Shown in pieces: positions 9,450 through 19,931 of a DNA stretch of 64,000 bases; the stretch's first letter is position 1; each line of letters opens with the position of its first letter. The stretch lies in NCBI RefSeq assembly GCF_003086695.1, contig NZ_CP025999.1:3246199-3310198 (forward strand), read 5' to 3'. Source of the stretch: Stenotrophomonas sp. SAU14A_NAIMI4_8. Lineage in GTDB: Bacteria; Pseudomonadota; Gammaproteobacteria; Xanthomonadales; Xanthomonadaceae. Both the position numbers and the translations under genes were made by a program. The notes under the pieces are model-generated. The model made no database searches. It was not told where the DNA came from and saw only the letters and a list, made by a program, of their open reading frames with translations.

Positions 9450-10874
9450 ATGTCCGACCCGTCTGTGCCGGCTTCGCCGTCCGACTACGCCCGTTTCCGT
9501 CCCCTGCTGTGGCTGGTTTCACTGGCCATCTTCATGCAGATGCTGGACTCGACCATCGTCAACACCGCGCTGCCGGCCATGGCCGCCAGCCTGGGCGAAA
9601 GCCCGCTGCAGATGCAGTCGGTGGTGTTCAGCTACGCGCTGGCGGTGGCCACGTTCATTCCGGCCTCCGGCTGGATCGCCGACCGTTACGGCACGCGCCG
9701 CACCTTCCTGGTGGCGATCATCCTGTTCACCCTGGGCTCGCTGGCCTGTGCGCTGGCCCAGCACCTGCATCAACTGGTCGGCGCCCGCGTACTGCAGGGC
9801 ATCGGCGGCGCCATGCTGCTGCCGGTCGGTCGCCTGGCGGTGATGCGCTCGGTGCCGCGCGAGGATTTCCTGCGCGCGATGAGTTTCATCGCCATTCCCG
9901 CGCTGATCGGCCCGCTGATCGGCCCCACCCTGGGCGGTTGGCTGGTGGAGATCGCCTCGTGGCACTGGGTGTTCCTGATCAATCTTCCCATCGGCGTGAT
10001 CGGTTTCATCGCCGCCATGAGGATCATGCCCGACCACTACGCCAGCCACCGCGTGCGCTTCGACCTGCGCGGTTACATCATGCTGGCCTTCGCCATGGTG
10101 GTGCTGTCGCTCGCACTGGATGGCATTTCCGGACTGGGCACGCCGCACGCACTGGTGATGCTGATGACCGTGGCTGGCCTGGCAGCGCTGGTGGGCTACT
10201 GGCTGCACGCGGCCAATTCCACTGCGCCGCTGTTCTCACTGGCGCTGTTCCGCGTACCCAGCTACCGCATTGGCATCCTGGGCAATCTGTTTTCGCGCAT
10301 CGGCAGCAGCGCCATGCCGATGCTGATTCCGCTGCTGCTGCAGGTGGGCCTGGGCCTGGGGCCGATGCATGCGGGCCTGATGATGGTGCCGGTGGCCGCA
10401 GCGGGCATGGTGTCGAAGAAGCTGGCGGTGAAGCTGGTGGAGCAGTACGGCTACCGTCGCGTGCTGATGGTGAACACCGTGCTGGTGGGCCTGGCGATGG
10501 CCAGCTTCATCCTGATGACGCCGGGCCAGCACCTGGGTTGGCGCCTGTTGCAGCTGGCGTTCTTCGGCGCGGTCAATTCGCTGCAGTTCACCGTGATGAA
10601 CACCGTGACCCTGCGCGACCTGGACCGCGAGTTCGCCAGTTCCGGCAACAGCCTGCTGTCGATGGTGATGATGCTGGCAGCCGGTTTCGGTGCGGCGGCG
10701 GCAGGCAGTCTGCTGGCAGCGTTCGGCACGCACCTGGAAGGCCATGGCGCCACCGCGGCTCTGCATGCCACCTTCATCTGCGTGGGTGCGATCACCCTCA
10801 CCTCGACGATGATCTTCTGGCAGCTGCCCGACACCAAGCCCGAACCGCGCCAGGTCGAATCGGTCGCGGAGTAG
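9450..10874 (+). CDS. MFS multidrug efflux transporter, DHA2 family (MdtD-like)
   Basis: A 474-residue inner-membrane drug:proton antiporter candidate. It opens with LFWLVSL-like helix 1 and the antiporter motif MLDSTIVNTALPAMA. SGWIADRYGTRRTF is the loop 2-3 motif of the superfamily, and motif C-like IGPLIGPTLGGWL lies in helix 5. The size and the 14-helix plan expected for DHA2 match MdtD of enterobacteria (about 471 residues). No membrane-fusion partner is adjacent, so it would work alone. Substrate unknown. It is convergent with the histidine kinase at 11383 across a repeat cluster. Confidence 0.88.
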   Translation: MSDPSVPASPSDYARFRPLLWLVSLAIFMQMLDSTIVNTALPAMAASLGESPLQMQSVVFSYALAVATFIPASGWIADRYGTRRTFLVAIILFTLGSLACALAQHLHQLVGARVLQGIGGAMLLPVGRLAVMRSVPREDFLRAMSFIAIPALIGPLIGPTLGGWLVEIASWHWVFLINLPIGVIGFIAAMRIMPDHYASHRVRFDLRGYIMLAFAMVVLSLALDGISGLGTPHALVMLMTVAGLAALVGYWLHAANSTAPLFSLALFRVPSYRIGILGNLFSRIGSSAMPMLIPLLLQVGLGLGPMHAGLMMVPVAAAGMVSKKLAVKLVEQYGYRRVLMVNTVLVGLAMASFILMTPGQHLGWRLLQLAFFGAVNSLQFTVMNTVTLRDLDREFASSGNSLLSMVMMLAAGFGAAAAGSLLAAFGTHLEGHGATAALHATFICVGAITLTSTMIFWQLPDTKPEPRQVESVAE

Positions 10875-10954
10875 TGTTTTCGGCAGGGCTTGCAGCCCTG
10901 CACCTGCTTGGAGCAACGGCAAGGTCAACGTCAAAAGCTGGGTATCCGAGGGAT

Positions 10955-11056
10955 GGCGGGATGGGTCCGGTTGCGGGGGACGCCATAAATACGTCACTGT
11001 AGGCTCGGTCGCGCCATCCATGGCGCTCACGCCCCCGCAACCGGACCCACCCCGCC
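10955..11056 (+). repeat. Long hairpin element A (cluster 1, forward)
   Basis: 25-bp arms at 10955-10979 and 11032-11056 pair with one mismatch. The core holds CGCCATAAATACGTC and a GGCTCG block, then the palindrome GCGCCATCCATGGCGC. After the right arm comes CGACAGTT, also found beside elements C and F. Confidence 0.85.
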
Positions 11057-11090
11057 TTCGACAGTTGGCCGCGATCTGTCGGAACGGCAC

Positions 11091-11129
11091 GGGGTCGGAT
11101 CCCTTTGCTTCGCAACGGGCTCTGACCCC
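11091..11129 (+). repeat. GGATCC/GAGCCC mismatch hairpin, copy 1
   Basis: GGGGTCGGATCCCTTTG pairs with CGCAACGGGCTCTGACCCC. One arm carries GATCCC and the other GGGCTC, leaving a T facing C. Other copies are at 29852, 45966 and 52590. Confidence 0.8.
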
Positions 11130-11155
11130 AGAGATAATTCGATATCTGACAGATT

Positions 11156-11179
11156 GTGTCGACCAAGGTCGACACCTAC
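11156..11179 (-). repeat. SMAG palindrome, GTGTCGACC type, inside cluster 1
   Basis: GTGTCGACC, AA, GGTCGACAC followed by CTAC (GTAG on the minus strand). It has the same body as the copy at 4654. Confidence 0.85.
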
Positions 11180-11207
11180 CAACAGACGCCGGCCACCTGT
11201 CAGAGGT

Positions 11208-11305
11208 GGGGCGGTGTGGGTGGGCAGGACCGCAGGCGCCATGGATGGCGCCTACGAGCCTACACGGACGTACTTGCGGCGTGTCCTGCCCACCCACACC
11301 GCCCC
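11208..11305 (-). repeat. Long hairpin element B (cluster 1, reverse)
   Basis: Perfect 23-bp arms at 11208-11230 (GGGGCGGTGTGGGTGGGCAG followed by GAC) and 11283-11305. The core is the reverse complement of that in A: GGCGCCATGGATGGCGCC, then CGAGCC and the ACGTACTTGCGGCG block. Confidence 0.85.
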
Positions 11306-11382
11306 GCCATCCCACGGGTACCCGCTTTTGCTTTTGCCGTTGACGTCAGCAGGTGCAGGGCTGCAAGCCCTGCCAGCACGCC

Positions 11383-14300
11383 CTAGCGCCCCAGCACGCG
11401 GGCGATGGCTTCCACCAGCAGCTCACCGGTCACGGGTTTGCGCAGGAAGCCTTCAATGCCGGCCGCTTCCACCTGCTGCTGCAGATCCGGATCGGTGCGT
11501 GCGGTCACCGCCAGCAGCGGCAGGGTGTAACCCTGGTTGCGCAGGTGCTGGGCCAGTTCGAAACCACTCAGGCCGGGCAGGTCCAGGTCCAGCAGGCCCA
11601 CATCGAATTCGCCCGCGCTGATCTCGCGCAATGCCGCCAGCGCATGCTCGGCATGCACCACCTCGTGACCGCGCGCGGTCAGCAGGCCCGTCACCACGTC
11701 CGCCACGGTGCCATCGTCTTCCACCAGCAGCACGCGCAGCGCCGGCAGTGGGCTGGCCGTGCCATCACCCTGCAGACCGGCAGCGGGGTCACTGCCCTCC
11801 TCCAGGGCCAGTGGCAACGGCAGCCAGACCGCGAACGCGGTTCCCGTTCCCAGCTGGCTCTCCACCCGGATGCGGCCCTGCATGGCCAGCGCCAGTTCGC
11901 GGCAGATCGCCAGGCCCAACCCGCTGCCGCCGTACTGGGCGGCGGTGCGTGCGCCATCGGCCTGTTCGAAACGCCGGAACAGACGCTGCTGCTGCTCCTG
12001 GCTGATGCCCGGACCGGTATCGCGCACGTCGAAGTACAGGCCATCATCGTCGCAGCGCGCGTGCAGGGTAATGCCGCCGCGCGAGGTGAACTTCACCGCG
12101 TTGGACAACAGGTTCAACAGAATCTGACGCACGCGCATGGCATCGCCGGTGGCCTGCAGCCCCGGCGGCAGGGCGTTGTCCAAGCTGAAGCGCAGGCCCT
12201 TCTGTGCGGCAAGCGGCCCCATCAGCGCCGCCAGGTCCTGCAACAGGGCGTTCAATGCGAACGGACGCGACTGCAGTTCCAATCGCCCCGATTCGATCCG
12301 CGCCAGGTCCAGCGCGTCGTTCACCAGATGCAGCAGGTGCTCGCCGGCGTGTCGGATGGACTGGGTATAGCCGCGCTGCTGCGGGTCCAGCGGCGATGAC
12401 AGCAGCAGCTCGCTCATGCCCAGCACACCGGTCATCGGTGTGCGGATCTCATGGCCCAGGTTGGCCAGGAAGCGGGTCTTGGCCGCCGATGCCTGCTCGG
12501 CCAGTTCCTGTTTGTGCAGCGCCAGCTGGTAGGCGTGGCGGCGCTGCAGGCGGCGACGGTAGAGCCAGGCGAACCAGCTGGTCAGCAGCAGTGCGATCGA
12601 GGCCAGCACCAGCAGCCCGGACAGGCTGCGCCACCACGGCGGCTGCACATGGAATTCCAGGCTCTGCACCCGCGACCAGACATGGTCGGCCGAGCGTGCC
12701 TGCACTTCCAGGCGATAGCTGCCCGGCGGCAGGCGCGAGAACAGACGCTCACCGGCCGGGCCCACTTCCACCCAGTCCGGATCGTAGCCAGCCAAGCGGT
12801 AGCGGTAGGTATTGGAGGCCGAATCGGCAAAGGACAGCAGGCGCGCGACGATGCGCAGGTCGCGGTCACCGTCGGCAATCTGCAGTGGCGTGTCGTGGGT
12901 CAGGTCCAGCACCTGTTCGTTGCGGCGCACCTCCACCCGCTCGATCACCAGCGGCGCGCGGCGCGTGGACGGGCGTACCTGTTCGGGGTCATACACCACC
13001 ACGCCTGCCGGGGTGCCTGCCACCATGCGCCCGGACGCGGTGCTGATCAGCGTATGTTCGCGGAACTCCTGGCTGGGCAGGCCGTCGTGTACGCCATACA
13101 GGCGCACGCTCTGCCCGTCGGCGCCTACGCGCACCAGACCGCGGGCGCTGCTGGCCCAGACCACGCCCTGCGCGTCGACCACCACGCCGGTGGCGGAGAT
13201 GGCCGGATAGCCCTGCTCGGCGCCGATCACCGCCTGCCGCTCCAGCCTCCCCTGGCGCCAATGGTAGCGGGCCAGTCGACCATCTTCGGACAGCCAGACC
13301 TGGCCATCGTGGCCCACATGCATGGCGTAGACCGCCGACGCAGGCGCGCCGGGCACGGGCTGGAAGCGGCCGGTCTCGGGCAGCCATTGCAGCAGACCGC
13401 GGCTGCTGGCCAGCCAGATGTGGTCCTGCGGGCCGCATTCCACGTCCAGGTTCAACTGCCCCAACTGCAGGCCGTCGCGACCACTTTCCAGTTCGCGCCG
13501 CACATGGCCATCCAGATCGCGCTGCTGCAATCCCGACGGCAGCATCAGCCACAGGCTGTCGCCATCGCAGGTCATCATCGCCTCGACCGTGCCCTCCATG
13601 GGCGCGTCGGTGGCCGCCTCACGTCCCCAGCGGCGCAGCTCGCGGGTACGCGGGTCATAGCGCATCACCGCATCGCTGGACCCGATCCAGACCTGGCCGC
13701 GTCGATCCTCGCGTACCGAGGTCAACCAGTGCATGCCGTTGACGAAGGTGCGGTGCTGCTCGATCTGTCCGCTCAACGGGTCGAAACGGTCCAGCGCGCC
13801 ATGGCTGCCCACCGTCCACACCCCGCCGCTGCTGGACGGGCTGGTGCCCAGCACGAAGGCATTGCGCAGCGACGCGGGATCGTCTTCCAGCCGCGAAAAC
13901 ACTGAGAACTGCCACCAGCGCGGCAGCAGGTGCCACAGGCCAGCATTGGTGCTGGCCAGCCAGATGCCGCCTTCGCGGTCTTCATACGCGCCGGTCCAGT
14001 TCGGCCGTACCCGGCCGCGGGCAATGGCGCTGTACAGCGGTACGTTCTGGAACTTGCCGTCCACGCCCCGGCCCAGGCCACTGCGGGTGTCCAGCCAGTG
14101 CCCGCCCTGTTCGTCGCGCAGCATCATGCCCAGTACCTGGTCACCGGCCGGCAACGCCCACGGTGGCGCCTCGAAGCGGCCGTCGGGCCGCCGCACGATG
14201 GCGCCGGCCAGCGTACTGATCCACAGACTGCCATCGGGTTCGGTACTGAGGCCGTTGATCATCGGGCTGGGAATCACATCGCTGCCGATCCGCTCGAAAT

Positions 14301-14919
14301 CGGTGCCGGTCCAGCGCGCCACGCCGTGCTTGGTGCCCACCCACAGGCTGCCGTCGGCCAGCGTGGCCAGATAGGGCACGGACACGGCCGGCACGCTTCG
14401 CGGGTTGTTCGCCTCGGGCAGGAAGCGCTGCAGCCGTTCATTGCGATCCAGCCGGTACAGTCCGCCCTCATGGGTGCCGAACCAGATCGCGCCATCAGGC
14501 GTGGTCGCCAGGCTCCACACGGTGTTGCTGCCCATCAGCGGCTGGCTGCTGCGGTCGTAGAAGCGCAGTTGCCGGCGGTCGGCCGACATGCGCACCAGCC
14601 CGGCGTTCTCGGTACCGATCCACAGTTCATTGTGGGCGTCGACCAGCACGCTCCAGATACGGTTGTCGCGCAGGCCATCCTCGGAGCGCCAGATCCGGTA
14701 GTTGCGGCCGTCGTAGCGTGCCAGCCCGTCGTTGGTGGCGATCCACAGATAACCGTAGCGATCTTCGGCCATGCGATTGACCGTGTTCGATGGCAGGCCG
14801 TCGAACACCGTCACCTGGCGGGGCGTGGGCGCCACCGGCTGGGCCAGGGCGGGCACCAGGGCGAACAGGATCAGCAGCAGCGTCGCCGCCCGCAGATACG
14901 CCACCGATTGCCTCCTCAC
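11383..14919 (-). CDS. Beta-propeller hybrid sensor histidine kinase
   Basis: A 1178-residue one-piece signalling protein. In order: signal peptide (about 1-26), a long periplasmic region of two-component-regulator propeller repeats (about 35-660, recurring GxxWIATxxGLxR-type units), a Y_Y_Y-type beta domain (about 690-755), one membrane helix (about 762-783), HisKA with His823 (GHEIRTPMTG), HATPase ([25 protein letters not shown]), and a receiver domain with Asp1111 (LLDLDLPGLSG). No C-terminal DNA-binding domain is present, unlike the Bacteroides proteins of this design, so output must go through phosphotransfer. It lies 81 bp downstream of a full-length paralogue in the same orientation. 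In relatives such propellers sense glycans or peptides; the ligand here is unknown. Confidence 0.92.
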   Translation of the reverse strand: MRRQSVAYLRAATLLLILFALVPALAQPVAPTPRQVTVFDGLPSNTVNRMAEDRYGYLWIATNDGLARYDGRNYRIWRSEDGLRDNRIWSVLVDAHNELWIGTENAGLVRMSADRRQLRFYDRSSQPLMGSNTVWSLATTPDGAIWFGTHEGGLYRLDRNERLQRFLPEANNPRSVPAVSVPYLATLADGSLWVGTKHGVARWTGTDFERIGSDVIPSPMINGLSTEPDGSLWISTLAGAIVRRPDGRFEAPPWALPAGDQVLGMMLRDEQGGHWLDTRSGLGRGVDGKFQNVPLYSAIARGRVRPNWTGAYEDREGGIWLASTNAGLWHLLPRWWQFSVFSRLEDDPASLRNAFVLGTSPSSSGGVWTVGSHGALDRFDPLSGQIEQHRTFVNGMHWLTSVREDRRGQVWIGSSDAVMRYDPRTRELRRWGREAATDAPMEGTVEAMMTCDGDSLWLMLPSGLQQRDLDGHVRRELESGRDGLQLGQLNLDVECGPQDHIWLASSRGLLQWLPETGRFQPVPGAPASAVYAMHVGHDGQVWLSEDGRLARYHWRQGRLERQAVIGAEQGYPAISATGVVVDAQGVVWASSARGLVRVGADGQSVRLYGVHDGLPSQEFREHTLISTASGRMVAGTPAGVVVYDPEQVRPSTRRAPLVIERVEVRRNEQVLDLTHDTPLQIADGDRDLRIVARLLSFADSASNTYRYRLAGYDPDWVEVGPAGERLFSRLPPGSYRLEVQARSADHVWSRVQSLEFHVQPPWWRSLSGLLVLASIALLLTSWFAWLYRRRLQRRHAYQLALHKQELAEQASAAKTRFLANLGHEIRTPMTGVLGMSELLLSSPLDPQQRGYTQSIRHAGEHLLHLVNDALDLARIESGRLELQSRPFALNALLQDLAALMGPLAAQKGLRFSLDNALPPGLQATGDAMRVRQILLNLLSNAVKFTSRGGITLHARCDDDGLYFDVRDTGPGISQEQQQRLFRRFEQADGARTAAQYGGSGLGLAICRELALAMQGRIRVESQLGTGTAFAVWLPLPLALEEGSDPAAGLQGDGTASPLPALRVLLVEDDGTVADVVTGLLTARGHEVVHAEHALAALREISAGEFDVGLLDLDLPGLSGFELAQHLRNQGYTLPLLAVTARTDPDLQQQVEAAGIEGFLRKPVTGELLVEAIARVLGR

Positions 14920-15000
14920 GCGTCCATGGATGGTGCCCGCAGGGCGGGCGTCGGCATGGTAAACCGAAAGGCGCGCAATTCACGCCATTAAGCTGCGCAA

Positions 15001-18000
15001 CTACGCCGTGATCTGACGTTTGTTGCGTGCATGGGCGATGGCCGACACCAGCAGATCACCGGTCACCGGCTTGCGCAGGAAGCCATCGAAACCGGCGGCC
15101 AGCACCTGTGTTTCGGCATAGGCGTCCGACCGCGCCGTGACTGCCACCAGTGGCAATTCGTAGCCCATCGCCCGCAGCTGGCGCGCAATGGCGGTGCCAT
15201 CCAGGGCCGGCAGGTCCAGATCCAGCAGCCCCACATCGAAGCCGCCTGTGGCGATTTCGGCGAGCGCGCCCAGGCCATGCAGCACATGCACGACCTGGTG
15301 ACCCCGTGCGCGCAGCAGGCCGGCAATCACCTCGGCCACGGTGGTGTCGTCTTCCACAAGCAGGATGCGCAACGCCGGCAGCACCGGAACGACGGCAACC
15401 GATTCGCCGGCCGGTGGCGACGCCTGCGGCGCCCACGGCAACGGCAGGCGGACGCGGAAGCGCGCTCCGCGCCCCAGCTGGCTGTCCACGTCGATACGAC
15501 CGCCCATGGCCACCGCCAGCTCCTGGCAGATGGCCAGGCCCAGCCCACTGCCGCCATAGCGCGACGCGGTGCGCGGCCCATCGGCCTGTTCGAAGCGGTG
15601 GAACAGACGCTGCTGCTGCTCGGTGCTGATGCCGGGCCCGGTGTCGCTCACTTCGAACACCAGCACGCCACCATCGTCCTGCAGCTCCACGCCCAACGCG
15701 ACGTGGCCGCGCTCGGTGAACTTGATCGCATTGCCCAACAGGTTCAGCAGGATCTGCCGCACCCGCATTTCATCGCCACTCACGCTGACCGGCCCGGGCA
15801 GGCGGTCTTCGCGCAGGAAGCCGAGCTGGCGCTGGTGGGCCATCGGCTGCATCAGGGCTTGCACCTGGTCCAGCAATCCGGTCAGATCGAACGGGCGGAT
15901 ATCCAGCTCAAGGCGGCCGGCTTCGATGCGGGCCAGATCCAGCGCGTCGTTCACCAGCCGCAGCAGATGGCTGCCGGCCTGCTGGATGGACCCGGCATAA
16001 CTGCGCTGCACCGGGTCCAGTTCGGTGGCCAGCAGCAGTTCGCTCATGCCCAGCACACCGGTCATCGGCGTGCGCACTTCATGGCCAAGGGTCGCCAGAA
16101 AGCGGCTCTTGGCCTGCGACGCCTGCTCGGCCAACTGCTGCTTGTGCACGGTCAACTGCCATTGCTGCCGCCGCCGCAGCCGGCGCCGGATCGACCACAC
16201 CAGGGCCAACAGCAGCAGCGAGCCCAGCATCACGTAGCCGAAGATGGCCATGCCGCTTCGCCACCACGGCGGCAGCACCTTCACCTGCAGCTGTTGCGAG
16301 GGGCTCCAGGCGCCGCTGCTGCTGGCCGCCTGCACTTCGATCAGGTACGGCCCGGGCGGCAGCCGCGACAGCGTGCGCTGGCCGTCGCTGCCCTGCTCCA
16401 CCCAGTTCTGGTCGTAACCACCGACGCGGAAGCGGTAGCGGTTGCCCTGCGGGTTTGCATAGGACAACAGCCGCGCATCGATCTGCAGGTCACGGTCATC
16501 CGGGCCAAGCAGCAGCTCGCCGCCCGTCGGCAGCGGTTGCCACCCGCGCGCGTCGTCGCGGCGCACGCGCACCTGCGCGATCACCAGCTGCGATGCGGGC
16601 AGCGCGACGTCAGCTGCGTTCGGGTCGAACCCCACCATGCCGGTCTGGGTGACGGCCAGCACACGACCGTCGGCCCCCACCGCCGGCGGCCGCCCGGTGA
16701 ATTCGGCGTCGGGCAGGCCGTCGCGTTCGTTGATCTGCTGCAGGCGCCGCTGCTTGGGGTCCCAGCGCAACAGGCCGCGTGGCGAGGTCGCCCATACGCG
16801 CCCATCCTCGGCCAGGGCCAGGCCGCCCATGCTGACCGGCGGCATGCCGTGGCTGGCGTCGATGCGCTGGATCAGGCGCAGGGTCAGCCCGTCCCACTGG
16901 TAGCGCTCGAACGCGCCCTGCCGGGCCAGCCACAGCTGCTGCGGATCGACCCACACCAGATCGTAGATGGCGCCACTGGATACCCCCGGCACCGCTTCGA
17001 AACGGTCGGCCTGCTCGCGCCACAGCCCCATTTCGCCCATGGCCCAGACCCGGCCGCGCGCATCGAAGCGGATCTGTTCGATCGGCACATCCGAGGCGCC
17101 GTGCAGGGCCGACAGCGGAACGGTGCGCAGCAGGCGGCCGTCAGCGGCACGCTGCTGCAACCCCAGGTTCATCACCGAAATCCACACCGACCCGTCCGGC
17201 GCCTGCCGCATCAGGTCGATGCGCTGGCGCAGGTCAGCGCCGCCGCCGATCGGCAGGTTGCGCAGTGCGCCGCTGGCCGGGTCGTACACGCTCAGCCGAC
17301 CGGCTCGCCCCAGCCACAGGCGTCCCTGCGGGCGCGGCAGCACCGACCAGACCGCACCGCTGCCCAGCTCTTTGTCGCTGGCCAACAGACTCAAGGTGCC
17401 CTGCGCATCGATGCGATAGACGCCATGGGCCGAGCCCACGTAGTAGTTGTTGCCGTCACTGGCCGCGCTCAGCAGGTACTGGCTGTCCAACGGCTTGCCG
17501 TCCAGCTGGTACCAGGTGGAAAAGCGCCGCCAGTCGGGGGGCAGATAAGCCAGGCCCTGGGTCAGCAGGCCCACCCAGAGCCCGCCTTCGTGGTCCTGCA
17601 GCATGTCCAGCACGCCGCTGTGACCGGTCAGGAAACCACTGCCGCGATCACCCTGCAGGCGCCACAGCGCATCGGCGTCGCCGCGCAACAGACCATCCGC
17701 AGTACCGGCCCAGTAGCCGCCCTGGCGATCCGGGATGACCAGGGCCGCGCGCAGGGCCGGGCTGTCTGGCCACGCCGGGCGGCTGACCGCATCGTGGGCG
17801 TCGACACGATAGAGCCCGTCGTTCTGGGTGCCGATCCAGACCGCGCCATCGGTGTCGCGGCTCAGCCGCAGCACGCTCACATGGCTCAGCGCGCCGGCCG
17901 CGATGGCCTTGAAGCGGGTGCCATCCCAGCGTGCCACGCCCGCTTCGGTGCCGATCCACAGCCGCCCCTGCGCATCCACCAGGCTGCTGTAGATGGTGTC

Positions 18001-18549
18001 GCTGGGCAGGCCGGAAGGATCGGACGCATCGTGGCGGAACACCTGCAGCTGGCCATCTTCGGCCAGCCGGCACACGCCATGGGTGCTGGTGCCGATCCAT
18101 AACGCATCGTCGGCATAGGCCAGGGTCCAGAACTGCCCCTGGCACTGCGCATCAATGCCATCGAAGGTACGGAAGCGATCGCGGTCGGCATCCAGGCGGG
18201 CCAGACCCTTGCCGTTGATGCCCAGCCAGACGCGGTCGCGCGGATCGATCAGCAGGGTTTCGATTTCGTTGCCCGGCAACGACCCGGCCTGTTCGGGGTC
18301 ATGCTGCCAGACCCGCAGGACGTTGCCGTCGTAACGGGCCAGGCCGCCATCGGTGGCCGCCCAGATGTGTCCCTGGCGGTCTTCGGCCAGTGCCACCACC
18401 ATGCGCGAGGGCAAGCCTTCGGCCGCACCGAAGCGGCGCAGTCGCGGCGTTTCCCCTGCCATCTCCTGTGGTGTGGCCGCCGCCGCGAGCGACACCACCA
18501 GTGCCAGTGCGGCCAAGCCACGGCACCACCTGTGCCAACCGGTCTTCAT
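15001..18549 (-). CDS. Beta-propeller hybrid sensor histidine kinase (tandem paralogue)
   Basis: A 1182-residue paralogue of the downstream kinase with the same order: signal peptide ([14 protein letters not shown]), propeller repeats, Y_Y_Y-type domain, one helix, HisKA, HATPase and receiver. The phosphorylatable His is residue 823 in both proteins and the receiver Asp is 1110 here against 1111, so the duplication kept spacing almost exactly. I start at ATG 18549 because this places the signal peptide at the N-terminus; the frame is open to 18699 but the extension is not signal-like. It is the promoter-proximal gene of the pair and is divergent from the yceI operon. Confidence 0.92.
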   Translation of the reverse strand: MKTGWHRWCRGLAALALVVSLAAAATPQEMAGETPRLRRFGAAEGLPSRMVVALAEDRQGHIWAATDGGLARYDGNVLRVWQHDPEQAGSLPGNEIETLLIDPRDRVWLGINGKGLARLDADRDRFRTFDGIDAQCQGQFWTLAYADDALWIGTSTHGVCRLAEDGQLQVFRHDASDPSGLPSDTIYSSLVDAQGRLWIGTEAGVARWDGTRFKAIAAGALSHVSVLRLSRDTDGAVWIGTQNDGLYRVDAHDAVSRPAWPDSPALRAALVIPDRQGGYWAGTADGLLRGDADALWRLQGDRGSGFLTGHSGVLDMLQDHEGGLWVGLLTQGLAYLPPDWRRFSTWYQLDGKPLDSQYLLSAASDGNNYYVGSAHGVYRIDAQGTLSLLASDKELGSGAVWSVLPRPQGRLWLGRAGRLSVYDPASGALRNLPIGGGADLRQRIDLMRQAPDGSVWISVMNLGLQQRAADGRLLRTVPLSALHGASDVPIEQIRFDARGRVWAMGEMGLWREQADRFEAVPGVSSGAIYDLVWVDPQQLWLARQGAFERYQWDGLTLRLIQRIDASHGMPPVSMGGLALAEDGRVWATSPRGLLRWDPKQRRLQQINERDGLPDAEFTGRPPAVGADGRVLAVTQTGMVGFDPNAADVALPASQLVIAQVRVRRDDARGWQPLPTGGELLLGPDDRDLQIDARLLSYANPQGNRYRFRVGGYDQNWVEQGSDGQRTLSRLPPGPYLIEVQAASSSGAWSPSQQLQVKVLPPWWRSGMAIFGYVMLGSLLLLALVWSIRRRLRRRQQWQLTVHKQQLAEQASQAKSRFLATLGHEVRTPMTGVLGMSELLLATELDPVQRSYAGSIQQAGSHLLRLVNDALDLARIEAGRLELDIRPFDLTGLLDQVQALMQPMAHQRQLGFLREDRLPGPVSVSGDEMRVRQILLNLLGNAIKFTERGHVALGVELQDDGGVLVFEVSDTGPGISTEQQQRLFHRFEQADGPRTASRYGGSGLGLAICQELAVAMGGRIDVDSQLGRGARFRVRLPLPWAPQASPPAGESVAVVPVLPALRILLVEDDTTVAEVIAGLLRARGHQVVHVLHGLGALAEIATGGFDVGLLDLDLPALDGTAIARQLRAMGYELPLVAVTARSDAYAETQVLAAGFDGFLRKPVTGDLLVSAIAHARNKRQITA

Positions 18550-18714
18550 CCTGAACCCCCTGTCCTGGCCCCGATTGTCACACAGCACCGGCGGCACTGC
18601 TGCAACAGCCTGTTTCCAGCCGCATTGCCACCACGAACTGTTGCAGCCGTGCACACGTCCAGAGCGCGGTGCTGTGCGTATGATCGGGGCTTCTTCCAAC
18701 CGAGTACGTGCCCG

Positions 18715-19359
18715 ATGCGTTCACGCCTGGCCCTGCTGCCCCTGCTGCTTGCGGTTGCACCGGCCTGGGCCGCCCCCGACGCCTGGCGCATCGACCCGGT
18801 GCACACCCGCGTGCTGTTCGCCATCGACCACGCCGGCTATTCGCAGGCACTGGGCACCATCTCCGGCAGCCAGGGCATCGTGCAGTTCGATGGCGACAGC
18901 TGGCGCGAGGCCACGCTGGAGGTCGAGATTCCCGTGGCGCGACTGGACCTGGGCGATGCCAAGTGGAACCAGGCCACCCTGGCCAGCAGCCTGCTGGACG
19001 GCGAACGCTTCCCCAGTGCGCGCTTCGTATCGACCCGGGTGGAACCGATCGATCCCACCCATGCACGCGTGGTTGGCACCCTGACCCTGCGCGGGGTCAG
19101 CCAGGAAGTGGTGCTGGATGTCACCCTCAACGCGGTCAAGCGCTACCCGCTGCCGCCGTTCCGCCGCACCGCCGGCTTCTCGGCCACCACCACGCTCAGC
19201 CGCCGCGCCTTCGGCATCACCGCCTGGCCGGGTGTGATCGGCGACAGCGTACAGATCAGAATCGAAGCCGAAGCGGCACTGGACCGCAGCGCGCGCCCGG
19301 GAACTCCTGACCCCGACAGCCACTCCGACAGCCCGACGGCCCCGAAGGACACGCCATGA
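18715..19359 (+). CDS. YceI-family periplasmic lipid-binding protein
   Basis: A 214-residue exported protein. The signal peptide ends AWAAPDAW, then the YceI lipocalin-like barrel: [20 protein letters not shown], and [20 protein letters not shown] in the second half. YceI proteins bind isoprenoid or fatty-acid-like ligands (TT1927b binds polyisoprenoid) and often accompany cytochrome b561. The C-terminal 30 residues are a hydrophilic Ser/Pro/Asp tail not typical of the fold. It overlaps the b561 gene by 4 bp. TATGAT at 18679-18684 is a possible -10. Confidence 0.92.
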   Translation: MRSRLALLPLLLAVAPAWAAPDAWRIDPVHTRVLFAIDHAGYSQALGTISGSQGIVQFDGDSWREATLEVEIPVARLDLGDAKWNQATLASSLLDGERFPSARFVSTRVEPIDPTHARVVGTLTLRGVSQEVVLDVTLNAVKRYPLPPFRRTAGFSATTTLSRRAFGITAWPGVIGDSVQIRIEAEAALDRSARPGTPDPDSHSDSPTAPKDTP

Positions 19360-19928
19360 CCGCCAAGAACACGCCCGCTGCCTGGGGCAGCGTCAGCCAG
19401 ACCCTGCACTGGTTGATCGCCCTGCTGATCCTCGCCTTGGGCATCGTCGGCCTGACCATGGGCGAACTGCCGAAGACACCGAAGTATTTCTGGGTCTACA
19501 CCGCGCACAAATCCATCGGCATCACCGTGCTGGCCCTGGTGCTGCTGCGCCTGGTCTGGCGCCTGTACGCCGGCGCGCCCAAGCCGGTGCCGGGCACGCC
19601 CAGCTGGCAGGAGCGCATCGCCAGCGCCACCCACGTGCTGCTGTATGTACTGATGTTCGCCATTCCCCTTTCCGGCTGGCTGTACGACTCGGCCAGCGGC
19701 CTGCGCCCGTTCCGCTGGTTCGGCCTGGTGGATGTGCCCAAGCTGAGCGGGCCCGATCCGCAGGTGGTGGCCGTCTCCCACGCCCTGCACGAATATGGCT
19801 TCTGGCTGTTGATCGCGGTGGTGCTGGCCCATGCCGGCGCTGCCTTCTACCACCACCTGTTCCAGCGTGATGCCACCTTGTCGCGGATGCTGCCGCGTGG
19901 CTGGCTCGCCACCCCACAGAAGGACTGA
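19356..19928 (+). CDS. Cytochrome b561 (CybB-type di-heme membrane protein)
   Basis: A 190-residue inner-membrane protein with four hydrophobic helices and heme-ligand histidines in the usual places: TLHWLIALLI, YTAHKSIGI, the helix near ATHVLLYVLM, and VSHALHEYGFW. This family oxidises quinol or superoxide with two b hemes. Start and stop overlap or nearly touch a yceI gene on each side (4 bp overlap before, 3 bp gap after), so the three form a tight operon. A joint role in handling isoprenoid quinone is the usual suggestion and is an inference here. Confidence 0.93.
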   Translation: MTAKNTPAAWGSVSQTLHWLIALLILALGIVGLTMGELPKTPKYFWVYTAHKSIGITVLALVLLRLVWRLYAGAPKPVPGTPSWQERIASATHVLLYVLMFAIPLSGWLYDSASGLRPFRWFGLVDVPKLSGPDPQVVAVSHALHEYGFWLLIAVVLAHAGAAFYHHLFQRDATLSRMLPRGWLATPQKD

Positions 19929-19931
19929 CCG

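Larger units (their letters stand above)
10883..11373. repeat. Composite repeat cluster 1: two opposed long hairpins between TGC-loop border hairpins
   Basis: The whole convergent gap is a nested inverted structure. Left border hairpin at 10883-10901 (GCAGGGCT, TGC, AGCCCTGC) and its inverse at 11355-11373 (loop GCA). Inside each border is a short stretch sharing CACCTGC and AACGGCAA when read inward. Then come long hairpin A (10955-11056) and the oppositely oriented long hairpin B (11208-11305). Between A and B lie the mismatch hairpin at 11091-11129 and a SMAG at 11156-11179. It starts 9 bp after the MFS stop and ends 9 bp before the kinase stop. There is no gene in it. Confidence 0.85.

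Noticed and set aside
15031..18102. 1023-codon frame opposite the second propeller kinase
   Set aside because: Gln/His/Arg-rich shadow without domains; the kinase strand has all catalytic motifs.
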